Below are positions 21,215 through 34,700 of a stretch of 64,000 nt of DNA, in pieces. Position 1 is the stretch's first letter, and each line of letters begins with the position of its first letter. A program made the translations under genes and the position numbers. Source of the stretch: Camarhynchus parvulus (Eukaryota > Chordata > Aves > Passeriformes > Thraupidae); contig NC_044573.1 of the NCBI RefSeq assembly GCF_901933205.1, positions 37,420,993 to 37,484,992 on the forward strand. Reading direction: 5' to 3'. Below the pieces are notes generated by a model. That model was not told the origin of the DNA. It ran no database searches and worked only from the letters and a program-made list of their open reading frames with translations.

Positions 21215-21464
21215 ATGGTCATCTCAAGAAACAATGGGCACAAGTTACTCCTGGGAAGATTCTGGTTGGGCACAAGAGGACATTTTTTACAAGGAGGACA
21301 GCAGCCATTGGAATAACCTCCCCAGAGAAATGGTGGATTCTCCAGTTTTGGACACTAAGGTTCAGCTGGATAGTGTACTAGCCCATGTCTAGACCTTGCT
21401 TTTACCAAGAAAGGTTGGACTAGATGGTCCTTGCAATCCCTTTCAACCTGGTATTCTATGATTG
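21215..21464 (+). mobile_element. CR1 LINE 3' end, truncated and degraded
   Basis: The segment shows the usual order of a CR1 tail: a TTTTTTACAAGGAGGACAG-like block, CATTGGAATAACCTCCCCAG, AGAAATGGTGG, then GGTTGGACTAGATGGTCCTT, CCCTTTCAACCTGG and the terminal ATTCTATGATTG. CR1 is the dominant non-LTR retrotransposon of birds and inserts mostly as 5'-truncated copies. Only the last 250 bp or so remain and no reverse transcriptase coding is intact. The 5' edge is approximate. Confidence 0.88.
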
Positions 21465-22097
21465 TGTTCATAACAATCTGAGTCCCACAGGTTCACTGGG
21501 GATGGATGGAGCTGCATTCCCGTTTTTCACAGTTGGCAAGTCCAAGGAGAGGCAGAGGGAGAGAGATACAGTTGCAGGAAACAGCGCTGCTTTGTCTTCA
21601 CCGGTGAAATGTGGAAGTGGGCAGCACTGACAGTGCTTGAGACCTGGGAGGACTGAGAAAAAAATGGGATTATATTGAAAACCTGATTGGCAGGAGTCAG
21701 ATCTGCTCTGCAATCATGTGAGGTTCACATTGTTCAACCCTCAGTATAACATACAACTTTTGAAAGTGAAATTCCTTCAAATAATTAACTTTGAAGCAAG
21801 AACAACAGTTTTTGCAGCTTCAGGCCTGTAGTTGTGAATGGTTACATTCAGGATGGAAATTTTTCAGTGAGCTTTCAATTTGCTTTGGAAGGAAAGAGAT
21901 AAATGCCATTTGTGAGAGACAACTTTGGGTTTCTCAAGAAAGAACCAGGGTTAGCAGGTAGATATAAAACAAAATCACCTCATCAGCCACATCATTAACC
22001 TCAGCAAAATCCAACATTAACCAGTTTATCCCTGGTCACACTCAACCACAAGACAGTTAGCAACCAAACACTTTTGTCCAACAGCAGTGCAGTGGAA

Positions 22098-22139
22098 GGT
22101 GGAGAATTTACCTCCTCAGGTGGAGAATTTGCCTCCTCA
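22098..22139. repeat. 21-bp tandem duplication
   Basis: Two adjacent copies of GGTGGAGAATTTACCTCCTC-A differ by a single base (A to G at unit position 13). This is recent replication slippage or a young duplication. Confidence 0.9.
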
Positions 22140-22720
22140 GTCAAGACTCTTCCAAAATTTTACCTTGGTGAAGTAAACAACTGCATTTTACTAGTTGTCA
22201 CGTGCCTCACAATGATAATAATAAATTATATTTATGAAGTAGAAGTTTCACCTGCTGCAGATTTGTCTTCAGACTTCCCTGTGTGAAGGAACCTTGAAAT
22301 AAATTATTTCCACTCTGGCAAGCACCTGGTTTCAAACAAAGGTGAAGCCAATGAATGAAATAGTCAAAACACCTGACTCCTTTTAGGTAGGAGGGAGGGA
22401 AGCAGTAAATAATGTTGCCTTAGAGCAATTTCTCCCTTGTCATGCCTTTCCCCTTGCAGTTTGCTGTCACTAATCACTGTGAGCCAGACTGTGCACGTGG
22501 AAGAATCCTTCAGACAGAGTCAGTGGGGCTGCTCATGTGAGTAATTTGCAAAGCACTCAATCAGGGCAGTCAAGCCCTGTGGTATTAGACTCATTTTAGC
22601 TATAAATTCCCCAAGCAAGGACTTTTATTCTTGTCTGGAAAACAGTGGATGCAATTCTGGTGCAGTGCTTTTTTTTTATTTTTTCCTCCACAACTTCTCA
22701 TTTCTTCTCACCTTTTCCTT

Positions 22721-22734
22721 CACACACACACACA
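22721..22734. repeat. (CA)7 microsatellite
   Basis: Seven perfect CA units follow a pyrimidine-rich stretch. Short, so only weakly polymorphic if at all. Confidence 0.9.
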
Positions 22735-25272
22735 GAGCGCTAAGAGCCTCAGAGAAGCAGCAGCTATGACAAGCAATGCTAACATGCCTCCCTGCTCTGA
22801 GCAATTCCTTTGGGCGATTTAGCAATGTCGCTCTGGCTCTCAGCATTTCTTTCAAGTCAGAAGCCTCACTGCTTACAGCAGCTTGGGAAAGGGAGAGCCC
22901 AGGTGCAAAGGCAGGAAGAAAGTTGTGTCCGTGGCTGGCAGCAACAGGAGAGTCTGGTTGTGCCGGTGAGTCAGCCCAACAGCTTGCTCCACTTGCTTAT
23001 TCCAGCCACACACAGGCAAGTGCAGGCAGGGAAAATTCCTAGCTTTCATTGTGAGGAAAGGGCCTGCTTATGCCACCACAATAAACTGTTTTCCCAGAAT
23101 GAAATCTCACCAGGCGTAATTGCCAAAATCCAGGGACGAAATACTTCTGCTTAACCCCTGACACATCTTGTTCTCTTCACTGGGAGAAAAGTAGTCGCTT
23201 ATGGTTTGGTGTTTTGTTTTGTTGGGCTTTTTTTTTTTTTTTTAAATTCAATTACCAGCTTTGATGTGTCTAAAATGGGAATAATGGCAAAGAATACAAT
23301 ATCTCCTGTCTGCACTGCTACCTATACACTTGCATATAAATAGCACTTTTGTTTCATGGGTTGGAGTAGAGGCTGAAGAGACGTACTGACAGTGTAGCAG
23401 CTCTTTTCCTTTGTAGTGGATCTAATAGGCCTGCAGTATGAAACATGCTGCCTATGCTTTGCTTTTAGGCTGAAACTCACTCTGTGCAGAGGTCTAGCAA
23501 AGGGCAGAGGCCCCACTTAAATCCTGCTGAGCCTTCAGAAAGGCTTTCCATGTTCCCCTACGGTAGGTGCAAGGATTCAGACAGTTTTGCATTCTTTTCA
23601 TGGGTAAAGGCATGTAAATAATACCTTTATGACTCAGGTATGTCTTGAAATATGCAACCTGATGGCAGGGAGTTCTGCTTTATTGTGCAGATATTTGTTC
23701 TGAACCACATGGCTTGTAAGTCATGAAATATTAATGGCCATGCAAATCTTCTCTTCTGTATCACAAGCTTTTCTGTGTTCCTGACCCCTGGCTTCCTTTA
23801 ATCATCTCCTGGGTGTGTGGTCTGTTACTATTCTGAGATATCTTGTGAACAGGGGCAAAGTAATTACTTGATCCTTGCCTGCTGCAAGAATCTTTTTGAA
23901 AAGAAAATTGATAACTTCAGAGACACTTCCTCCTTGCATTAAAATCAGCCCCACCTGCTTGCTTCACAGGATTTCTCTTTTGGTGGCCTGAATGCAGACC
24001 TGCAGTGTTCAGAACTATTTTCATGACTATAAAAGCAGCATTCTTGGATCTCCTAAGTTGTCACCTGCTCCTCCACAGATTAATTACAATTTTTGGTCAG
24101 ATGTTTTCTCCCCTTCTCTCTCTCTCCCCTACTGATTTTTTTCTGAAGGCATCTTTATAAATACACTGTTTTACTGGGGCTTGTTACAGGAATGATCTTT
24201 CAATGAGCAGCTGTAGTGCCTGTTATTTATAGGGTTATCTTCGCCATCTCCTTAATAATTGGAGGCTGGATTAATGCCTGAAACATGATTGATTTTTTTT
24301 TTCTTAAGAAAAACAGCATGTATTTTTGGCAGAAATCTCCTTTTCTTTCTCCACCTGTTTTCTAACATCCCAAATACTAAGAATAAGGACATTACCAATG
24401 TGGGGAGATATGGAAATGCTCCTTAGCTCCCTGCCAAACATAGGAGAGGTTGGTGTTTTGGTGCCATGCAGGTCTGACAGCCAAAGGAGAAGGAGATGTA
24501 CAAGCAATATGGCTGAGGAAAGAGAAAGCCAACTATGAAAATGCATTTCCCATATGGGAGCTATTTTAGGGAACCAGTGTGATGAAAGTACAGACATGAG
24601 TGGGTATTTGTACAAATGAGCTCATAGTGACTGCCAAGTGCATGGTGTAACACTGGGGCAATAATGACCACACAGTTTAATACAAGGTTAGTAAATGTTA
24701 ACCTACAGGTTTCTGATTTCTGGTGCAATTTTGCCCAAGTTGCAGGAGTCAGCAATGCGGCACCAAAAACACTGCTTCTGGAATGGAGTGTTTATACAGA
24801 TCAGGAGGTGGGGAAGACTAGCTAAGGTCAAAACATTCATTACCAGAGCACAGATAAAGGAGTTGGGATACCTCAGGTGTTTGTAATGTGCCACTTTGCA
24901 AAACCTGAGATGACACTTAAGAACCTTTTTGGGGCTCTGCTGTTCAGTCCTCAGTGTGTGCTGTTTCTGAGGATCAGGTGCCAGCCTGGGAGGAATCCAC
25001 ACCCTGGCTTTTAAAAGGTGCAAATAAAACCCACTTCACCCTTGATTTCATGCAGCAGCAGGTGCCTATGAGTATTTGAGGACGTAGATGTCTTTCTTTC
25101 ACACTTTCCTTGGAACTTTCTTTCCTCTAAATGACCTCAGTGACTTCTGGGCCCTGTGAGAAGGGCAGACCCACAGCTTGGCTCACACAAGTGGCTGCTG
25201 TGAAGCAAAGTTATTTGGTGGCTTTAAGCCTGGCAGTCTCCAGCCTGGGAACCACCCACACAGGGACGGTTC

Positions 25273-25303
25273 CCTGTGCAGGGAGCAGCAGTCCCTGCAC
25301 AGG
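25273..25303. repeat. Perfect 12-bp inverted repeat with 7-nt loop
   Basis: The arms CCTGTGCAGGGA (25273-25284) and TCCCTGCACAGG (25292-25303) are exact reverse complements around GCAGCAG. The stem is GC-rich and would be stable in RNA or as a DNA cruciform. It is too short for a typical pre-miRNA. Confidence 0.9.
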
Positions 25304-26642
25304 ATGGTGGAGCTGATGTGCCAGCAGCTGGTGGGTGCTGTGGCAGTCACAGAGAAAGCAGACTGAGCAGAGAAGCCAGAGCACCCCGCCTGGCCTATCT
25401 GCAGCACCGTGGTGTCCCACCCCAGGGTGATTTCTATGAGCCTAAATGACGGTAATGAGCCCTGCTGCAAGTCTGGCTAGCCTGTAGTCTGCAAAGGTGA
25501 CAATTGCTAACTCAGGTTTTGGAAGGAGGTGAGCTCTGATCAGCTGAAAGGAGCAGTGAATAATCCTCATCTACCTGGCTCTGTACCCAAGCTGTGAGTC
25601 ATTCTAATGAGCAACACCAAAAGTGCTGACCTGCCCATCTCATGCTTCCTCACCGGAGACTCCAAGCTAACCTGCAGCCTTGGTGTGCCTCAGGGCTGCC
25701 TTTTGGGCAGAGGGGAACCTGGGACACTGGTTTTACTGAAAACTTTACCAGTGGAATAAATGCTGTTGTAGGATGTATGTGTGCCAAAACAGTCGGTGTA
25801 AGTAACTAGGAAGCTTTCAGTGGGTTTTCTGTAAGTGGCATCCCTGCTGAAACTGCAGAATTGTTTTTGATTTAAAGAATATTTTCTTACCTATTGCCAT
25901 CAAGATTTCAGCTGCCCTTCACTCTCTCCTGTGCACACCAATGTGACCAGCTGTAGCTGGCTGGACCAGTGTGCAGTGACTGTGCAGTGACTGGGCAGAG
26001 GAGCACATGGGATTTTTCCTGGCTTAGTCCCTGTCTCTGTGTTCCTGGGACAGCATGAACAGCCTCTCCTGTCCTCCCTGCTCTACACTGTGCCCACATT
26101 GCAGGGTGGGATGCTGCCCATTGTTCCTCTTCAAAAGGCTGCTCCTTTTAGTGCAAAGTCCTCAATGTCCTCACTTGGCTTTAAGCTCCACATGTGGTAC
26201 TGGCATGTTGGGATGATGAAAGTTGTTTGCCTCTGGTTTGAATGCAAGGCATGGGCTGGCTTGGCTGCATGCAAAAACTGCGCTACTGGGTGTTTTCAGC
26301 AGCTTCCCCTGGGTGCATGGCACTATTTAAAGTGAAAGTACTTTGATTTGGAAGAGGCAAGGATGAAGGTGAAGGCTCATAATGGAAGTTTATAAATGCA
26401 GCTGCCACCTTAGCACCCTGTGCCTTTCATACTGTCCTTCATTTACTCTCCTGGTGCTCCCTCCTCTTTCAATTCTCTGTTGTTTTTCCCCCTGTGAGCA
26501 AAGTGCTGCTGCGAGTAACTGGGGTAGCTGAGTTTGATCCATTTATGTGCCAATGGGTATAGAGGGTGCTGTTATTTAACACTGAAATGTGTGAAATGAT
26601 CCATGAAACCTCCAGGGTGAACTATGCTAAGGGGCAGACTTT

Positions 26643-26692
26643 TATAATCCATGGATTATACTCTACAATTCATAGATATATGTTATAGAGTA
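26643..26692. repeat. 18-bp perfect palindrome plus adjacent AT-rich hairpin
   Basis: TATAATCCATGGATTATA (26643-26660) is self-complementary. It is followed by TACTCTA (26659-26665) and its complement TAGAGTA (26686-26692). The core contains TAATCC and GGATTA, the bicoid/OTX/PITX-type homeodomain site, in back-to-back orientation. Confidence 0.8.
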
Positions 26693-29600
26693 TATATTTA
26701 TAGGTCATGACTAATATGGAAACCCCTCTTAAAATAGCTTCTAGTAGAGACCCATCCACATAACATACCTATGTGGGTGGGTGGCTGTTGGCACCAGAGT
26801 GGGATGACTGACTTTAGTTCTGATCTGGGCCTCTCAGCTAGGCTGCTGCTCCTCGTCAGCTGCAGAACGTGGGCAGCAATAAGGGCAGTCAACCTAGATT
26901 ATAAGAAAAGTCTGATACAAACAAGAACTTTTCTCCTCCTCTGTTATCTGCCTGGGCTCTCTGTGTAGGTGGCTTGGTTGGATGTGAACCCTTCAGACAG
27001 CAAAACCTGTGAGAGGTGAATGTGACTCACGCTGAACATCTCTTAAAGCCCACGGCAGGTGAGGATCCTGAGTCCTTTTCCACAGCCTTGAAATGGAACC
27101 ATCCCTCCTCCTCTGCCTCTGAAGCTTCTCTGTCCCTCCTGCCTCTGCTTTTCCAAGTGAAAGTCCATCTGAAGGTGTCCAACAATGTACACACACAGCC
27201 AGCTGGTTTACACTGAAACCTCATGTATTTCACAGATAGGCTGAGCTTCCCCAGCGTAGCTCACTCATTGCCCTTCAGATCCCTGGGGCCTTCCTGTCTC
27301 ACAAGAACAGGGGGAGCTCCTCTGCCCCAAAATCTTCATCAAAAAGCACTTGCTCAGAGGTAGCAGAAGGCAAAACAGAGTGAGTTCCACAGCTGAGCTC
27401 ATATTCACAGAATTATTTCAAGCAGTCTGTACATTCCTTCTACTTATAATTTATTATTAACAGTCTGAGAGGAAGAAAAATAATTCATTAAACAATCAGT
27501 AAGGCATTCATAAGACATTATTGAGATCAGGTCTCAGGGAAACACATGAGCCTTCACAAATATTAAGTTTTATCTACTCTGTTAAGTCATTTTACATAGG
27601 AAAGTGAAACTTAATCCAGCTGCTCTGTCTCTGTAGCTACTGCTCAAGGGGAAACAAATTCAGATCCACCATAATCTGACTAATAGGTTCAATATCAGCT
27701 CCCTCTTATCAGAAGGAAAGGAGCAATTTCATCTCAGTTTCTGCAGTCTGCCCCATGCTTATCTATTCCCTGGTGGCCAGATATCAGAGCGGACCAGTGA
27801 GAGGAGTCCCCTTCTGGGGGCTGGAAATTAAAATGCCTTGCTGTGAGACCTTCTCCCTTGCTGCAGGCAGTGAGCAGGTGCTTTCTTTTCCAGATGGGAG
27901 TGGCTTGTACTTGAGAGAAAAAGTTTGAGAAAGTGCAATTTCTCCCATAGCTCAAATCTGTATTCTTGGTTTGGGCAGCATGGAAGCAGCAAGGCACTGC
28001 TCGGTCAAACAGCCACTCAGGAAGCCCCCACTCTCCCTCCACTAAAGGACATCTGGTTCTGGAACAAACATTGCCTCTAACCAATGATGGATGATTTGGT
28101 TTTGTTGAGAAGCTGAAGCTCACCCACCTCCTCAGTTCTCACCCCCATACATTGCTTTCTGAGCCTCTGTCATTTGCTTGTGCTGTGCAGTGATGATCCT
28201 GTATGGGAAATGACTTTAAAAACATCATAAAGACATTTCTGGGAGCAGTGGAGTCTTCAAAGGAAAATTCTTGGGAAGCTGGAAATATGGTGGGAGGGAA
28301 AATATAATCTTTCTCTCATTTCAGATGAACTTCTGCCTTCCTTGAAATTCCTGTGAATTTCAAAGCCTTTGATAGTCATGAAACATCAGAGGAGCCTTTA
28401 TGCTTAGCAAAACGTGTGTGAAAGCAGTGCTGCTTCTGATCCCGCCAGGAGCTGCTGCACACCCCCTTCCTCTTCCTCATGTTTGTCTTCCCCCAGCTGA
28501 TGCAGTCAATTTGCATTTGTCTGGGTGGCCGTGGCTGTGCCCTTGCTCTGCTCCAGAGCAAAACCCCTTTCAGGACTTGCCTGGCCAGTGGGCACCCCAG
28601 CTGCTCCCCCATGGGCCAGCCTGGATGATCCACAGGGATGGCTGCACTCTGAGCCCTGGGATGCCCTGCCTGCAGCACAGTGCCTGACTCACTTTGGTTG
28701 TGTCCCAGCCTCCCTTTGCAGGATCAGGCAGCAAGGTCACGGCACAGGGATTTCCTGGAAGAGCTCTGATGGCACCAGGCACAGGTGGCAGATTTATAGG
28801 CAGGCACAAATCACTGTGGATGCAGGTCATTGAAAAGGACAGCACAACCACCCGAGCTGGGGCAGCCTATCCTTGGAACAGGCACTGTGGGGTTGGGTGG
28901 GGAATTTCTTCCATGTAGCACTTCCAGCCACAGGAGACTGTGCAGGGGATGCCATGGAAATTACAAGAGCTGCAGAGCTGGAATATGATCCCCACAAGCT
29001 GCTCCTGAAGAGGAGCACAGATCTCTGTGAGTAGGTACAGGCCTCCTGCTTCCCACACCTCCCTTCCCAGCTGTTTCCAGCAGCTCTCGTGGGTGCTCTG
29101 TCATGGACTCCTTCCTGAAATGAGGCTGCCAGAGAACGGCATTTGGGCAAGCAAAGGGGGAGAGGGAAGACCACAGAGCAGAATTCCCAAGGATAAGGCA
29201 ACTTACCTGTTTTTCTACCTGGGTAATGGTTATCCTGTGAAGACTGATGCACTCCTGTCTTCTTCACCCAGTGGGAGGGAACAGGCTGCCAGGGCTGCTG
29301 GGCAGTGGCAGGTCCAGGCTGGTCCCCTGAGGCAGCCCCTGCTCCAGCTGGCTGTGATTTGCCCCTGCCTCATGCTTCCCTTCCCTAGGTACCAGCCAAG
29401 TGGAGAAGCTGCAGCCTAAAGGGGCAGGACATGGCATGGGCACCCCCAGGGAAAAAGTCCAGGGAAGCTGAGTTGGGAGAAGGCAGTGAGGGCACTGAGG
29501 AGCCTTCCTGCCACCACAAGCAGGCTGCAGGTGAGCCATGGTGTGCAGCTCGGAGCTGCAGCTCTGCAGCAGTCATTGCTTACTCACTGTGAAGCCATTG

Positions 29601-30935
29601 CCAGGTGAGATTTGCCTCAGGTCTCACAACTGAGGGCTTATTTGTGACCTGCCCAGGTCAAATTCACCTCCAGGTGTATCTGGTCCATGTGGATTTGAGA
29701 GCCCACACAAAAGGGCTGTCCATGCTTCTCTCTCATCTGTCACTGCATCTGTTTCCTGGCATTCCTGAGACTTCCCATCCCAATTTACTTCTCCTTGCCC
29801 CTTTTGCTGCTGCTTTGCACCATGTTGCTTTTCAGGATCCCGTTTGTCCTCTGCCTTGCTCCAGCATGCTCCCTGCCTGTAGCTGTAGGTTTTGTCTCCA
29901 ACAGGTAACTTCATTACTCTTAAGCTGAAGAAGTAGTGGGCTCTTTTTGGAGTAATGTCATGTGTTCCACAGCAAGTGAAGCTGATGCTTTCTGCTGGAG
30001 CAGCGTTTAGAAGAAAATTCCTCGTGATGTGAACCAAATGTAGTTTTTGAACAAGGGATTGGCACAAAGTACACAGGCAGTGACTTTCTACAAGGATTAA
30101 CTGAACTAAGGAGTAGAACAAGTTGGATCTTTTTTTTTCCTTTTTCTGAAGCTACCTTGGCTGAGTTTCTGCCTTTGAACAGGGGTGGTTAGGTGCTGGG
30201 CAGGTGTGGGACACAGCTATGTAGGCAGACACAGGTATGTAGGCAGAGCTGTGAAGCACATCATGAAGAGTCAAAGGCCTTGATGACTTTTGCTTAAGAT
30301 ATGCCACAGAAGGAGAATGTTATGATTGGACTTACATGGACCAAGGTCAGCATATAACTGAGGCAGAAGGCAGCAAATAAAGCAAGAGCGTTGTTCTGTT
30401 CTTCACATGACTAATGAAGCATCACTTCATAATGCTGATTGTCACTGCCAAACACTAATTTAAGCACAGCTCCTGTTCCCACCCTGCAGTGTTTATCACA
30501 CTGGTCCCCTTCAAAATGCACTCTGCATTTCTGCAGAGCCTGCAGACATGATTTAATGATTAGCCGAGGGCTATGCTGAGGACAAAAGAAGCTATCACCT
30601 CAAATTACTCCCCACCCCTTCTGTGGACAACATGCAGTGATTTTTGACTGAACTCTGTTTGAAACCCAGTGTACTGATTTCAACCCAGAGAAGAGAAAGA
30701 GTACAGCTACATGGGCAGCTACAGCAGTAGAGCTGCCTTGACATCATGCTGCTTGTTACTGAAAGTTCTACTAAATATGACTTTTTAGTCTACAATAGAA
30801 GTGTCCAGTATCTGAGGCAAGAGGAAGGAAAATTATGCTGAAATCTGGCAGCACAGCAGGGTGGTTTGGAAGACAAATCCTCTAGAGGATGAACAATACA
30901 GGAAAGTGTTACTGTAAATGAAGAAATGAAAAACT

Positions 30936-31747
30936 GCGGGCTAGCTGGAAAGTGTCCAAGACAAATTAGAGGGCTGGGTTATCACCTGTATGAAGTTTGG
31001 CAAAGATAAGTGATGGATTCTGCATCTGGGATGGGGCAAAGTTGGATGTATGCACAGAATGGGAAATGAGAGTCTGGAGGGCAGTGCTGTGGAAAGAGAC
31101 CTAGAGGTCCTGGTCAGTGGCAAGTTGAACCTGAGTCAGCAGTGTCCTGGCAGCCAGGAGGGCCAACCCTGTCCTGGGAGGCATCAGGCACAGCATCACC
31201 AGCCAGGCAAGGGAGGGGATTGTCCTGCTCTGCTCTGAGCTGGGGCAGCCTCACCTCGAGTGCTGGGGGCAGTTTGGAGTGACACCACGCAAGAAGGACA
31301 TAAAGCTCTTAGAGAGACCAAACAAGGGCCAGGAAGATGGTGGAGGGCCTTGAGGAGCAGCTGAGGTCACTTGGTCTCTTCAGCCTGGGGGAGACTGAGG
31401 GGAGACCTCACTGCAGTTACAGCTTCCTTGTGAGGGGAACAGGAGGGGCAGGCACTGATCTCTGCTCTGTGGTGACCAGTGACAGGACCTGAGGGAATGG
31501 CCTGAAGTTGTGTCAGGGAAGGTTTAGGTTGGATATTAGGAAAAGGTTCTTCACCCAGAAGGGTGATTTGGCATTGGAACAGGCTCCCCAGGGATGTGGC
31601 CACAGCACCAGCCTGGCAAAGTTCAAGAAGTATTTGGACAACACTGTTAGGTATGTTGTGGAATTCTTGGGGTTGTCCAGTGCAGGGCCATCAAGTTTAT
31701 TTTATGATCCTTGTAAGAAACTTCCAACTCAGGATATTCTGTGATTC
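30936..31747 (+). mobile_element. CR1 LINE 3' portion, about 810 bp
   Basis: A long but degraded CR1 copy. Recognisable blocks in order are the AGAGACCTAGAGGTCCTGGT segment, CTCGAGTGCTGGGGGCAGTT, the CAAGAAGGACATAAAGCTCT segment, AGACTGAGGGGAGACCTCAC, GGTTTAGGTTGGATATTAGG, TTGGAACAGGCTCCCCAGGG and the terminal CTTCCAACTCAGGATATTCT then GTGATTC. It corresponds to the end of the second open frame and the 3'UTR of CR1. Frames are broken, so it is dead. The 5' edge is approximate, and the full-length element's endonuclease and most of the reverse transcriptase are missing. Confidence 0.93.
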
Positions 31748-34700
31748 AAGGAAAAGTCTTCTAAAGAACCTGAATTATTTTGGGACATTGGTCTACCAGA
31801 AGACTAAGATACAGATAGAGCTGCAACCCCAAGTCATGATTCTTAAGCAGTAAAAACCAAGGAACTATTGGCCTTGCAATACCCAGACAACCACCCACCA
31901 CCTGACTGCTGTCAGCTTCCCTACATGCAGGATCATTGCCTTTTCACAAAAACCTCCTCTGGGGCTTCTCATTTTTACCTGACTCTCAAGCGGAGCTTGG
32001 TTGTCTGATCTGTGTGTTGGTTTTCAGCTGTTCTGGAACAGAGGTGTAAGTAAAATGCCAAGTGTTTAGCAGCTCTCTCTATGGAGATAGCTGGACTTGA
32101 CACCTCTTGCACAGCTATGGCAAAAAGGGAAGGAGCAGCCCCAGTACAGAGGGGCAGGCAGCTCCTCCAGGACTGGAAATAGGGAAAATCACAGAATGAC
32201 ATTTCAGTTGCAAGTAAAAATGGAGTCCTTTTTTTTAATCTAATGTGGTTAGTTTCCTTCTTCTACCACACAAATACAAGATTTCAAAAGCACATGGAGC
32301 TAACATGTCTGGGCACCCATTAAACTAATAGAAATAATTTCCTTACTTTTGTAGGGCAAGGTAAAGCACAACTGCTGCTTGAAAGAAGAGCTGGTTGAAG
32401 ATTGCACTCATCCTGCAGTAAGTTTTAGGGGGATTTTTTCCTTGCTAGCCCAAACACAGGTTTTCAAGTCTTTTTACAGGAGAGAGATGTGCATTGTCAA
32501 AGTCAAGTTTATTTTGATTTGCACTTTTTCTCTACAGATGCAACAGAGGAAGCGTCATCATGAGGCCCCATGGATATCACTCCACTCTGACAAGGGAGTG
32601 GATGCAGGTGATCTGCTCCCTTCCCCCCCACCCCAAACAAAATTTATCCAGAAATAATCTGTCTGATTTCTATTGCCGCCAGAAAAAAACAGATGAGCAT
32701 TCCCTTTACTGAAAACTTCAGCAACCTCTATTCAACCAGTAAAAAAAGAGTGATTCCAGCTCTAGATTTCCAGGAAATGACCAAATCTGGTAGGTGGTAT
32801 TTGGAGGAAATGTTGGGGTTTGCCTGTTTTTAAAATCCCTGTATAATATTTATTATGTACATGCTTCATAATCCCATAGTAAATAACCGTAAATTCCCCA
32901 TTTCACAAAGTTAACAGCCCATGTGCTTTCTTGCACACAGAGAAATTGATCAAGGTGCAGCCTGAGGAGTTTGGAAAGGTCATTTTCAAGACTAGAGAGA
33001 GATTGAAAATGTTGCTGCTAATCAAAGAAGGGATATTTAATATCTTTTTGACAAGAAATGCAAATAACATTAGTTCCACTACTGTCCCTCTGGCCTAGAA
33101 GTGCTGTTAAGACAGTTCTTGTACTTTTATATAAATATTATCCACTGCAGTGTCCTCTGTTGTCCTGGCTGGATTGTGCAGTGTTTAGTGGTGCAAAATT
33201 CATTCCCACTAGTGCTAGGGATTGCCTCACCCCACTGCAAGTGTTGCCTTTTTTGCACTTGTGCTCCTTTCCTGGGAAGCCAGCTGGAGTGACTGCAGGC
33301 ACTAGTTCCACTCCTCCTTCCTCCTCCCTGTGTTTTTGAGCAAGCTTACATTACCTGCAGTCCCTGGATATATCTCCCTCCCTGCTGTCCTGTAATACCA
33401 ACAGACATCCCCACCTTCCCCATCCCAGTCCCCTTCCTCTGAATGCTTAAAGACATGGGAGCTCGGCACTTCTGGCGGGATTTCAAAACCCAGCCCAGGC
33501 TCAAGAGCCAGATTTGGGCTAAACAGCTGCTATCTACTGTCAAGTCTGCACATGACAATGATTTGTGCAGCCCACTGCTCAGCCAGATAGAGCCATTTGT
33601 TTAAAAAATAAAGAGACAGATAAATTCAACTCTTCCCCTTCTCCTAGCAAGCTGATATCGTGTGCCTATCTTAAAAATGGCTTGCTCCAGAGCGCATTAG
33701 AGCTAAATTATCATTTATGTTTGTCACAGGGATTGCTAATGTGTAATGAGATTTTAGAGTTAATGTTTTGTACAAAGCACTTAGCAGAGCTGGGATGAAA
33801 TTGGTTCAGGATTCTGATGTGGTGTTTTAATTAAAGATATTTTCCAATCAGGGCCAAGCAAACGACTTGTCAGAAGGTTTTGTACCCATCAGCCAATATA
33901 CCAGTGCAATGTTGGTCTCACTTTCTGCTTTCGGATTTTCTTCAGGGAATTAGAGGAGAGAGCCTCTCCAAATCTAATGCAGAAGAATCTTTCTTAGCTG
34001 CACCCCTTATAGGAGAAGAAATACATATTTGATTCTCTGAAATCTTTCACCTGGGTGTCAGTGGTCTGGTTCATTGCAGCGTGACACCAGCCTCAGGCTG
34101 CCTTGATTTTGTTGAACTTGTAGCTGGTGCAATGCACTCACACAGACCGAAAGCAGTGGGAAGCCCAGTGCTGTGGGGTGAATCCTGAGGTTTTGTCTGC
34201 TGTAGCAGCATCTTGAGCTCTGACTGTAGTTCCTCGTCTCCTCTGATGTTGGGCATGATTGCCAGGGAGGAGGCAGGAAAATGGGTGATGCAGATCCAAA
34301 AAAAGAAAAGAAAGGATTTCCAAAAATTATATTTGGTAAAACCAGCATAATAATGACTGGAATGTCTCTGGGTTAAACAGGCTTCGGATGTATGATTCAT
34401 GTAAATATCAAATGCATGTTAATAGGCACAACTTTTATTGATTTCTGGATAATAAGGGTCATTATTACCAAATTAGCACTTTTTTCTCTTAGCCACCTCT
34501 GGTCCATGTAGGGAACTTCAACCACTGGGATATCTGCTTGAAACAAAATCACAAAACTCTAAACAGACACAAAGTGCAGCTCTCAGGGCTGATGACAGAC
34601 ACAGGCAATGCAAATCTCTGGCAGAAAACCAGCTGCCACAGTCAGCGTTTGCTTTGCCCATCCTCCAACCATGAGAAACTCATCTGTGTAGAGCTGTGGA

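Larger units (their letters stand above)
21465..30935. other. Intergenic sequence with short repeats and possible regulatory stretches
   Basis: No gene is recognised. The stretch includes a 21-bp tandem duplication (22098), (CA)7 (22721), a T-run (about 23228-23243), a perfect hairpin (25273) and an 18-bp palindrome (26643). A homeodomain-motif-rich part lies at 24140-24300 and AT-rich sequence at 27400-27570. From 28.4 to 30 kb the base composition is richer in G+C, which lengthens chance open frames on both strands. Confidence 0.6.

Noticed and set aside
31563..31853. Open frame containing HWNRLPRDV
   Set aside because: It is the tail of the CR1 element read in a broken frame, not a host gene.
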